Shown here piece after piece: positions 1 through 5,980 of a DNA stretch of 8,458 bases. Under the pieces are notes generated by a model, which was given only the letters and a program-made list of their open reading frames with translations, was not told the origin of the DNA and searched no databases. The position numbers and the translations under genes are program-made. The first letter of the stretch is position 1; the number at the start of each line of letters is the position of its first letter. Location of the stretch: contig CALGIA010000427.1 of NCBI GenBank assembly GCA_937916005.1, positions 1 through 8,458 on the forward strand, read 5' to 3'. Source of the DNA: an uncultured Rhodospirillaceae bacterium (GTDB lineage Bacteria > Pseudomonadota > Alphaproteobacteria > MPNO01).

Positions 1-39
1 CCGCTGCATCTTGTCGGCGAAGACGAACGCCTGAATTAA
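1..39 (+). CDS. Possible C-terminal end of an upstream gene (partial, uncertain)
   Basis: Frame 1 is open from the window edge to a TAA at 37-39 and encodes twelve residues ending in GEDERLN. It could be the tail of a gene entering from the left, because base usage here is GC-rich and drops sharply to AT-rich just after the stop. The other two forward frames also stay open for some distance, and twelve residues are too few to recognise a family. This is a weak call kept only because the composition change coincides with the stop. Confidence 0.2.
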   Translation, partial: PLHLVGEDERLN

Positions 40-59
40 TTCGGCGCAATGGTTTCATG

Positions 60-185
60 GCGATTTTCATGAATCGCCAATCCAAACATTTAAGTATTTG
101 ATTTTGCTTGTTTTGTGTTGGCGGCAGTGTTGTTCCGTGGATTGTCCTGTGGATCGATTGTGGATATTGACGAGTCTTATGCACA
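60..185. other. Origin-like element: AT-rich stretch plus DnaA-box-like cluster
   Basis: Positions 60-120 are distinctly AT-rich compared with the rest of the window. They are followed by three GTGGAT cores at 137-142, 149-154 and 160-165, spaced 12 and 11 bp, about one helical turn. Two of them sit in TGTGGATCG (148-156) and TGTGGATAT (159-167), which match the complement of the DnaA box TTATCCACA at 7 and 8 of 9 positions. On the opposite orientation TTATGCACA (177-185) fits TTATNCACA exactly. A GAGTC at 172-176, a GANTC site of the CcrM methylase type, abuts that box. An AT-rich unwinding region beside phased, mixed-orientation boxes is how bacterial origins look. A DnaA-titrating site or a DnaA-controlled promoter would look similar, and no neighbouring origin-marker gene is visible. 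Confidence 0.4.
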
Positions 186-251
186 GGAAAATTAACCATA
201 AGTCCGATTTTCCATTGCTGTCCTTTCACACCGGGGTGAGTATGTCTGTGC

Positions 252-1045
252 GGTTTCGGGTCTTCGGACCCTGGATCGCGGAACCGGGAAGCTTCGATGC
301 GGAATGGTTCTGAGGGACGGGGGCTTTCGGGTTGCCGGACCGAGGGATCGTGAAATATGGAAGTGGAATGGTTTCGAGCCCGGAAGCCTTGCGGTGGAAC
401 GGCGTGATGGGAAGGCGGCTTTCGGGTCGTCGGAACATCGGGTCGGGAAGCAGTTCGGTGGAAGAGTTCAGGACCGGGGAAGCGTCGATGTGGAACGGTC
501 TGGAGGGGAGGGGGCTTTCGGGCCGCTGAACCGAAGGGTTGGGAAGCGTCGAAGTGGAAAGGTCCGGAGCCGGGAAGCTCTGGTGCGGAACGGTTCGGAG
601 AAAAGGGGACTTTCGGGTCGCCTGATTGACGGATCGGAAAACATCGGAACGGAAAGGTTCAGGACCCGGATGGCGCCGCGCCGACCGATCGTTGAAAAGA
701 TGGCTTTCGGGTCGTTGGATCATCGGAAGGGGAGCGCGAGCGAGAGGGGTTTGGGATCGGGACGCTGCGTTGCGGAACGATCTGGCGGGATTGCGGCTTC
801 CGGGCCGCCGGACGGTCGGGTCGGGAAACGGCAAAGCGGAGCGGTCTGGACCGGGAAGCAGAGATGCGGAACGGTTCGGAGGATTGAGGGCTCTCGGGTC
901 GTCTGTCCGCCGGATCGGGAAGGGTTGAAGCGGAAAGGTCCAAAGGCTGGAAGCCTTGAGTTGCAACGGTTCGGAAGATAAGGTGACTTTCGGGTTGCCG
1001 GACCGAGGAGCCGGGAGGCGTCAAAGTGGAATGGCCTTGGAGGCG
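252..1045 (+). repeat. Degenerate ~95-bp tandem repeat array, about 8 units
   Basis: Each unit opens with a close relative of CTTTCGGGTCGCCGGACCG. Openings lie at 253 (short, variant first unit), 324, 419, 515, 610, 704, 797, 891 and 987, giving unit lengths of 71, 95, 96, 95, 94, 93, 94 and 96 bp, with the last copy fading at about 1045. Inside a unit, the opening block is followed by two related sub-blocks, each starting near GGGAAGC and ending near GGAACGGTTCGGA, so the unit has an internal duplication. Copies differ by many substitutions but little length change, indicating an old array. The top strand is purine- and G-rich (38 of 60 bases at 481-540 are purines). Because lengths are not multiples of three and drift by one base, the array cannot keep a reading frame, so the long ORFs over it are not credible genes. 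Its role is unknown. Confidence 0.88.
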
Positions 1046-1112
1046 TCAGGAGCGCTCTTAGGAGCGTGTTGCAAGGACCCCGCGTCCAGCACCTGGCGTC
1101 TCCTTTTATTTT
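1039..1112 (+). terminator. Branched intrinsic terminator closing the repeat array
   Basis: Bases 1039-1050 pair without interruption with 1092-1103: twelve pairs, two of them G-U in RNA. The T-rich tract TTTTATTTT follows directly at 1104-1112. Within the 41-base interior two further hairpins can form: 1053-1057 with 1062-1066 (tetraloop TTAG) and 1075-1078 with 1084-1087 (five-base loop). The whole could therefore fold as a three-way junction. The hairpin plus T-tract fits Rho-independent termination of rightward transcription, and its left arm is the last recognisable part of the repeat array. There is no A-tract on the left, so it should not work leftward. It could instead be an attenuator ahead of the amidohydrolase gene. 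Confidence 0.65.
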
Positions 1113-1115
1113 CCG

Positions 1116-1144
1116 CCTGTTATCCTGATATACATATCCTGTTA
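1116..1144 (+). promoter_or_regulatory. Possible promoter/operator with CCTGTTA direct repeats
   Basis: CCTGTTA occurs at 1116-1122 and 1138-1144, with the variant CCTGATA at 1124-1130 between them. The block also contains TGA followed by TATACA (1126-1134), an extended -10 element with four of six matches to TATAAT. No good -35 is seen. It would start transcription near 1141 and leave a leader of about 98 bases before the first amidohydrolase. The rest of 1145-1225 shows only short GC-rich self-complementary stretches. Confidence 0.27.
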
Positions 1145-1238
1145 GATAGACCGCTGCGCGGTGATGCGCGGGTCGGTTTCGCTTCCGCCGATCGCGACGG
1201 AATGTTAGCGTTGGCGCGATTCAACGAGGGGAAGTTTC

Positions 1239-2177
1239 ATGGCTGATCGCGCGGGCGCCGGACGCATCGATGTCCACCACCATTTTTATGCACCGGAATA
1301 TCGTGAGGTGATGGAATCCTATGCCCAGATGCCGGCGGTGCGGGACTGGACACTTCAGCGCACCCTCGAGGAGATGGACAGGAACGACGTGGATACGGCG
1401 ATGCTGTCGCTGTCGCCGCCGGGCATCCACCGGGGTACGGCCGAGAAAAACCGGGACCTCGCCCGCGCCGTCAATGATCACGCGGCGGCGCTGCGCGCCG
1501 GGCAACCCAATCGCTTCGGCCATTTCGCCACCGTGCCCATGCCCGACATCGACGCGACCCTGACCGAGATCGCCCATGCGCTGGATATTCTTGGCGCGGA
1601 CGGCATTCAACTGATGACCAGCTATGGCGATCGCTGGCCGGGCCACCCCGATTTCAGTGTGGTTTTCGATGAACTCAATCGGCGCAAGGCGGTGGTATTC
1701 ATCCACCCGCTCGAGCCCGATTGCTGTGCCGGTATCATTGATTGGGTGCCGCCCGTGCTGTCCGAATTCACTCAGGATACCGCGCGCTGTGTCTATAGCC
1801 TGCTGTTCAGCGGTACGCTGGCGCGCTGCCCTGATATCCGGTTCATTTTCTGCCACGCCGGAGGGGCTGTGCCGGTCACTGCCGGTCGCGCCGAGTTGAT
1901 GGGGCTGAATAATATGTTTGCCGAACACCTGCCCAATGGCATCGACCATGAATTGCAGCGGCTCTATTACGATGTGGCGCTGGCCGGCAGCCGCCCCGCG
2001 CTGGCCGCGCTGTTCAGCTTTGTGCCGGTTTCCCAGGTGCTGCTCGGCAGCGACTATCCGTTCGGCGCCACGGCCGATCCTATTCGCGGGCTTGAGGAAT
2101 TCGGACTCGATGCGAGCGATCTGAAAGACATATATCGGGGTAATGCGGAGCGCCTGATTCCGCGCCTCAAGGCTTAG
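1239..2177 (+). CDS. Amidohydrolase-2 family protein, ACMSD/decarboxylase-like
   Basis: This 312-residue protein is a metal-dependent TIM-barrel hydrolase or decarboxylase of the amidohydrolase-related family (PF04909 type), the family of aminocarboxymuconate-semialdehyde decarboxylase and the resorcylate and carboxyvanillate decarboxylases. Expected metal and catalytic positions are present in order: the HxH motif in DVHHHF (His13, His15), His156 in FIHPLEP, His206 in FCHAGG and Asp272 in GSDYPFG. Length fits the family, and no signal peptide or membrane segment is visible, so it should be cytoplasmic. The ATG at 1239 is supported by AGGGG at 1227-1231, seven bases upstream, and by the HxH motif falling close to the N-terminus as usual. 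It stands alone between two hairpin terminators and is probably monocistronic. Decarboxylation or hydrolysis of a ring-cleavage or aromatic acid product is an inference; the substrate cannot be told. Confidence 0.92.
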   Translation: MADRAGAGRIDVHHHFYAPEYREVMESYAQMPAVRDWTLQRTLEEMDRNDVDTAMLSLSPPGIHRGTAEKNRDLARAVNDHAAALRAGQPNRFGHFATVPMPDIDATLTEIAHALDILGADGIQLMTSYGDRWPGHPDFSVVFDELNRRKAVVFIHPLEPDCCAGIIDWVPPVLSEFTQDTARCVYSLLFSGTLARCPDIRFIFCHAGGAVPVTAGRAELMGLNNMFAEHLPNGIDHELQRLYYDVALAGSRPALAALFSFVPVSQVLLGSDYPFGATADPIRGLEEFGLDASDLKDIYRGNAERLIPRLKA

Positions 2178-2195
2178 TGCGATCCGGAATATGAA

Positions 2196-2230
2196 GAAGC
2201 CCGGCGAGACTTGCATCTCACCGGGCTTTG
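2196..2230 (+). terminator. Intrinsic-type terminator after first amidohydrolase
   Basis: AAGCCCGG at 2197-2204 pairs with CCGGGCTT at 2221-2228. After one C/A mismatch the stem continues with GAGA (2206-2209) against TCTC (2216-2219), closing a six-base loop. The stem begins about 20 bases after the stop codon at 2175-2177. The following T-tract is short (TTTG), so termination may be partial or structure-driven. Confidence 0.7.
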
Positions 2231-2321
2231 TCGTCAGGATATTATCGGACCCGCGTCCATTTACACCTAGCATCGTCTGAGTAACAGTCTGTATCTGGTA
2301 GTGTCAACGAAATTTTGTGGT

Positions 2322-2343
2322 TTTAGCCTCTATTTCAGCTAAA
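2322..2343. promoter_or_regulatory. Inverted repeat in the leader of the second amidohydrolase
   Basis: TTTAGC at 2322-2327 and GCTAAA at 2338-2343 are perfect inverted arms 10 bases apart, in an AT-rich part of the 207-bp gap between the two amidohydrolase genes. TTGTGG (2315-2320) lies 17 bases upstream of GCTAAA, which gives a poor promoter match at best. The dyad could be an operator for a local regulator, but no regulator gene is in the window. Confidence 0.3.
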
Positions 2344-2384
2344 TGTAGTGGTTATTCCAAAATTCTTGCCCAAGGAGTCCCGCC

Positions 2385-3254
2385 ATGACCCGCCCGTGCC
2401 CCGGACCGCTTGCGCCCACGCCGCCCCGGACGACACCGCCACCCGGCGCCTGCGATAGCCATATCCATGTCATCGGCCCCTATGACCGGTATCCGCTGAA
2501 TCCTAATTGCAGCTACACCGCGCCCGAAGCGTCGATCGAAAAGATCGTCGACTTCCTCGAAATCATGAAGATCGACCGGGCGGTCATCGCCCATGTCACC
2601 GCCCATGGCATGGACATGACGGTCACACTGGACGCCCTGAAAGTGCTGGGTGACCGGGGCAGGGGTGTGGCCATGGTCGCCACCGACATCGATGATGGGG
2701 AACTGGACCGGCTGCATGAAGGCGGCATCCGCGCCATTCGGTTGACGCCCCTGTTCGGCGAAGAAGTCACGCTCGGCGTGCTCAAGGACATGTGTGGCCG
2801 CATCGCGCGTCTTGGCTGGCACATGGTCTATGCGCCGCCCACGGTCGAGGCTTGGTTGGAGGCCGCGCCGCTTCTGATCGACATGCCGACACCCGTGGTG
2901 GTCGATCATATGGCGTGGCGCGGCTGGGACGTGGCGCGCGGGCTCGATCAGCCCGGGCTGATCGCCGTGGTGGATGCGCTGAAGGCGGGCAATTGCTGGA
3001 TCAAGCTGGCCGCGCCGCACCGGTTCTCCAAAACCAAAGCGCCCTGGCCGGACCTGAAACCCTTCGTTCAGGCCATGGTGGAAGCCGCCCCGGAACGGAT
3101 CATCTGGGGCAGCGACTGGCCCCATGTCCGGGTGTGGGACGGCTCCATGCCGCTTGACGCCGACCAGTTCGACTGGCTCGCCGATTGCGGTATCAACGAC
3201 GCCACCCGCAAGCTTATCCTGGTCGACAATCCTGCCGGGCTCTATGGATTCTAG
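2385..3254 (+). CDS. Amidohydrolase-2 family protein, LigI-like (2-pyrone-4,6-dicarboxylate lactonase family)
   Basis: This 289-residue cytoplasmic protein closely follows the layout of the 2-pyrone-4,6-dicarboxylate lactonase (LigI) and 4-sulfomuconolactone hydrolase group. A proline-rich N-terminus leads into GACDSHIHVIGP with His26 and His28, the His175 motif VVVDHM follows, and IIWGSDWPH carries the catalytic Asp244 and His247. These correspond to the HxH, His and Asp positions of LigI, which opens a lactone ring in the protocatechuate 4,5-cleavage pathway. Length matches the family. The start is fixed by AAGGAG at 2372-2377, seven bases before the ATG. It runs in the same direction as the first amidohydrolase but is separated by a terminator, and it converges on the monooxygenase gene with 32 bases between the stops. 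Lactone hydrolysis is the best guess. The exact substrate is unknown, and this subfamily contains many uncharacterised members. Confidence 0.92.
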   Translation: MTRPCPGPLAPTPPRTTPPPGACDSHIHVIGPYDRYPLNPNCSYTAPEASIEKIVDFLEIMKIDRAVIAHVTAHGMDMTVTLDALKVLGDRGRGVAMVATDIDDGELDRLHEGGIRAIRLTPLFGEEVTLGVLKDMCGRIARLGWHMVYAPPTVEAWLEAAPLLIDMPTPVVVDHMAWRGWDVARGLDQPGLIAVVDALKAGNCWIKLAAPHRFSKTKAPWPDLKPFVQAMVEAAPERIIWGSDWPHVRVWDGSMPLDADQFDWLADCGINDATRKLILVDNPAGLYGF

Positions 3255-3286
3255 CCAAATGGAATGGGGAAGGGATTTGCCGTCCG

Positions 3287-4375
3287 CTATTCCCCAATCG
3301 CGGCGTTGACCCTGGGCATGACATCCTCCGCCATGAGCTGCATGGATCGTTTGCCCAGCGCCGCGTCGCGCCAGTCGTGGCCGGTATAGACCAGCGTTCC
3401 GAACGGGCCGATTTCCTCGCGGAAGGCGAGGATCTGATCGACCACCGAATTCACCGTGCCGGCGATCACCTGGGTCTCCAGGGAATGGGCGACCGAGACG
3501 TCGCCATCGGCCTGATCGGGACTTGATTTGAACAGATCGTAGCGTCTGCCCTGGGTCAGCTTGGTGATGATGGAATGGAAATAATGTCCGTAGGAGCCGT
3601 CGACCGACTTGGCGTAATCCCGCGCGGTCGCCTCGTCATCGGCCACAAATATGCTTTTGGCGACGCGCCATCCCGACGGGTCTTCCGGCCGGCCCGAATT
3701 GCGCAGCCCTTCGAGATATTTCGGCAGATGGGTTTTCACCAGCCGGGCTTGCACATAGTTGGATGAGATTGGCGTCCAGCCCCGTTCGGCCGCCAGGGTA
3801 ATGCCGTGGGAATTGGGCGCCAGCGCCGTCACGATCACCGGCGGGTGCGGTTGTTGCAGGGGCCTGGGCGCGATGCCCATGCCGATTTCCGGCAACAGCG
3901 ACCGGGCCGTGGTGGTTTCGTAGAATTCGCCCTTCATCTCATAGGGCGCCTCCCCGGTCCACAGCGCAAGAATATGATCGAAGGCCTCGACCATCTTGGC
4001 GTTGCGGTCGAGATCCAGATTGCCGAACATCTCGATATCCGACCGCACGCCGCCCGGACCGATGCCAAAGATGTAGCGCCCGTCCAGCAGATGATCCAGC
4101 ATGGCCACCTGTCCGGCTATGGTTGCCGGGTGATAGCTCGGCAGATTGATCACCGCGCTGCCCAGCTTGATGCGGGGCGCATCGCGGGCCAGGCTGGCGA
4201 AAAACATCAGACTCGACGTGATCGGTTCGGCCAGATCGGTGTAGTGCTCGCCCAGCAGCGCTTCTTCATAGCCCAGCCTGTCGGCCAGAATGATCGCCTC
4301 GCGATCCTCGTCCAGCACCTCGCGGTAATTTCGCGTCACTGGATGCACCGGCTGAATAAAAAAACCGAGTTTCAT
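3287..4375 (-). CDS. LLM-class flavin-dependent oxidoreductase (luciferase-like monooxygenase)
   Basis: This 362-residue protein is a bacterial-luciferase-like flavin monooxygenase with a TIM-barrel fold, expected to use reduced FMN from a separate reductase. The N-terminus MKLGFFIQPVHP and LGEHYTD at 41-47 (His44 at the position of the luciferase active-site histidine) are typical. FGIGPGGVRSD at 103-113 is the flavin-phosphate loop seen in the family. It most resembles the limonene-monooxygenase-like branch, so hydroxylation, epoxidation or Baeyer-Villiger chemistry are all possible. The ATG is supported by AGGA at 4383-4386 on the minus strand, seven bases upstream and overlapping the stop of the acyl-CoA synthetase. 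Only nine bases separate the two genes, so they are almost certainly co-transcribed and translationally linked. No flavin reductase lies nearby. The specific substrate is not known. Confidence 0.92.
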   Translation of the reverse strand: MKLGFFIQPVHPVTRNYREVLDEDREAIILADRLGYEEALLGEHYTDLAEPITSSLMFFASLARDAPRIKLGSAVINLPSYHPATIAGQVAMLDHLLDGRYIFGIGPGGVRSDIEMFGNLDLDRNAKMVEAFDHILALWTGEAPYEMKGEFYETTTARSLLPEIGMGIAPRPLQQPHPPVIVTALAPNSHGITLAAERGWTPISSNYVQARLVKTHLPKYLEGLRNSGRPEDPSGWRVAKSIFVADDEATARDYAKSVDGSYGHYFHSIITKLTQGRRYDLFKSSPDQADGDVSVAHSLETQVIAGTVNSVVDQILAFREEIGPFGTLVYTGHDWRDAALGKRSMQLMAEDVMPRVNAAIGE

Positions 4376-4384
4376 GAAAATGTC

Positions 4385-5896
4385 CTAATCCAACAGAGCG
4401 CGCAGCTCGGTTTTTAAAATCTTGCCGTAATTGTTCTTCGGCAATTCATCGACGAAGCGATATTCCCTGGGCCGTTTGAAGCGGGCGATATTGTCGAGAC
4501 ACAGCGCGTCCAGTTCGCTCTCGCGTAATTTGGCGCCGGGACGCACCACCACGAAGGCGACAATTTCCTCGCCCCAATCTTCGTGGGGCCGGCCGACCAC
4601 CGACGCCTCCAGTACGTTTTCATGGCGCATCAGAACTTCCTCGACCTCGCGCGGATAGATGTTCGTGCCGCCCGAAATGATGACATCCTTGGAACGGTCC
4701 TTGAGGGTCAGGAAGCCGTCTTCGTCGAACGCCCCCATGTCGCCCGTATGGAGCCATCCACCGCGCAGGGTTTCTGCACTTGCGGCATCGTTGCGCCAAT
4801 AGCCCGCCATGACAGCATCGCCGCGCACAATGATTTCACCGATCTCGCCGGGCGCGACGTCCCGGTCGTGCTCATCGATGGTTTTTACCTCGACTACTGA
4901 ATGGGCCGCCCCCACGGAAGCGAGCCGGTCCATGTAGCGTGGGTGATCCCGGTTCATATGGTCGGCGCGGGACAGACAGGTGATGGTCATGGGAGATTCG
5001 CCCTGACCGTAGATCTGCACCAGCTTGGGGCCGAGCGCCTCCATGGCGCGCAGGCTGTCCTCGGCATACATGGGCCCGCCGCCATAGACGATGGTCTTCA
5101 GATTGGAGGTGTCGGCGTCAGCCATGCCGGGCGCGTTGATCAGCCGCGTCACCATGGTGGGCGCGAAAAAGAATGTCGCCCCGGGATTGTCGGGCAGCAT
5201 GGCGAAGATTTCCTCCGGGTTGAACCCGCCGGAACCGGGGATGACATTGCACGCGCCCTTGGCGATATGGGGCAGGATATAAAGCCCTGAGCCGTGCGAC
5301 ATGGGGGCGGCATGGATGATGCAATCCCCGGCGACAACGCTGTCAACATCGGCGAAATAGCTCAGGGTCATCGCCATCAGATTGCGGTGGGTCAGCATGG
5401 CGCCCTTGGGCCGCCCGGTGGTGCCCGAGGTGTAGAACAGCCAGGCAAGATCATCGGGCGCGACATTTGCGACGGGAGCGGCTGTATCGGTGAATAAATC
5501 GTCATAGCTCTGGCTTCCGGTGCAAATCACCGCAACGCCGGTTGCCGCATCGGTAATGGCGGTTTCCAGGTCGTCGGTCACGAAACAGACCCGCGCGCCG
5601 GAATTTTCCAGGATGTAGGCGAATTCGCGCGGGTGCAGCTTGGCGTTCATGGGCGCAATTGATAATCCCGCATGCCAGGCGGCAAACATGATTTCCAGGA
5701 ATTCAGGGCAGTTTTTCATGGCGATGGCGACCCTGTCGCCCGCATTCAACCCCAGCATATGCCGCAATCCAGCTGCCAGCCGCGCCACCCGGTCGCCGAA
5801 AGCGCCGTAATCGGCCCATAAATCAGCGCCGATTCGGATTGCGGGATCACTTTTCCGGCTGATCGCCGAACGGGTCAAAAGGGAAGCCAAATTCAT
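4385..5896 (-). CDS. AMP-dependent acyl-CoA synthetase/ligase
   Basis: This member of the ANL superfamily activates a carboxylic acid to its CoA thioester through an acyl-adenylate. From the chosen ATG it has 503 residues. YTSGTTGRPKG (about 155-165) is the P-loop-like nucleotide motif, YGGGPM and IYGQGES are the A4/A5 region, and HTGDMG (about 383-388) carries the ATP-ribose aspartate. DRSKDVIISGGTNIYP is the hinge and CoA-binding region, and NNYGKILK near the C-terminus holds the catalytic lysine (about 492). A TTG at 5929 would add eleven residues, but the ATG at 5896 gives the usual family start MNLASLL and is preferred. Neither start has a strong ribosome binding site. It is the first gene of a two-gene operon with the flavin monooxygenase and is divergent from the ThDP enzyme gene. 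The acid could be aromatic, alicyclic or medium-chain; this cannot be decided here. Confidence 0.92.
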   Translation of the reverse strand: MNLASLLTRSAISRKSDPAIRIGADLWADYGAFGDRVARLAAGLRHMLGLNAGDRVAIAMKNCPEFLEIMFAAWHAGLSIAPMNAKLHPREFAYILENSGARVCFVTDDLETAITDAATGVAVICTGSQSYDDLFTDTAAPVANVAPDDLAWLFYTSGTTGRPKGAMLTHRNLMAMTLSYFADVDSVVAGDCIIHAAPMSHGSGLYILPHIAKGACNVIPGSGGFNPEEIFAMLPDNPGATFFFAPTMVTRLINAPGMADADTSNLKTIVYGGGPMYAEDSLRAMEALGPKLVQIYGQGESPMTITCLSRADHMNRDHPRYMDRLASVGAAHSVVEVKTIDEHDRDVAPGEIGEIIVRGDAVMAGYWRNDAASAETLRGGWLHTGDMGAFDEDGFLTLKDRSKDVIISGGTNIYPREVEEVLMRHENVLEASVVGRPHEDWGEEIVAFVVVRPGAKLRESELDALCLDNIARFKRPREYRFVDELPKNNYGKILKTELRALLD

Positions 5897-5939
5897 CGGG
5901 TAGAGTGCTCTCGTGGGGATAGTTTCCAACGGTCAGGGG

Positions 5940-5948
5940 TGTGATAAT
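5940..5948 (+). promoter_or_regulatory. Extended -10 promoter candidate for the ThDP enzyme gene
   Basis: TGT followed directly by GATAAT (5943-5948) forms an extended -10 element with five of six matches to TATAAT; no convincing -35 lies 16-18 bases upstream. Transcription would begin near 5955, after the ATG at 5951, which favours the ATG at 5981 as the start of the gene. The 84-bp divergent gap also contains GTTTCC (5922-5927) and GGAAAC (5970-5975) as distant inverted arms. No clear leftward promoter was found for the acyl-CoA synthetase. Confidence 0.42.
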
Positions 5949-5980
5949 AGATGATCAACAATCTTGGTGGGAAACAATCC

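Noticed and set aside
167..196. TTGACG as a -35 for a promoter driving the array
   Set aside because: The hexamer is good but no acceptable -10 lies 16-18 bases downstream (best ATTAAC, three of six), so no start for a putative array RNA could be placed.
98..313. 71-codon forward ORF over the origin-like region
   Set aside because: It starts at a non-ATG codon in AT-rich DNA, crosses the DnaA-like boxes and runs into the repeat array. The product has no recognisable features.
226..981. Long overlapping ORFs on both strands across the tandem array (about 225 and 246 codons)
   Set aside because: Unit lengths of 93-96 bp shift the frame from copy to copy, so the encoded repeats change character. 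The openings follow from purine bias and few stop codons. No ribosome binding site or family resemblance is seen.
252..1045. CRISPR array
   Set aside because: There are no near-identical short repeats separated by unique spacers. The whole 95-bp unit is repeated and degenerate, and no cas genes are present.
1221..2273. 350-codon antisense ORF over the first amidohydrolase
   Set aside because: It is a frame shadow of a gene with a complete metal-binding motif set and a good ribosome binding site. The antisense product shows no family features.
3265..3296. Inverted repeat TGGGGAA/TTCCCCA between the convergent amidohydrolase and monooxygenase genes as a terminator
   Set aside because: There are only seven pairs with an 18-base loop, the right arm overlaps the monooxygenase stop region, and there is no T-tract. 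Too weak to call.
3806..4417. 203-codon forward ORF over the flavin monooxygenase
   Set aside because: It lies opposite a well-supported family gene with an operon-linked start, and nothing recognisable is encoded.
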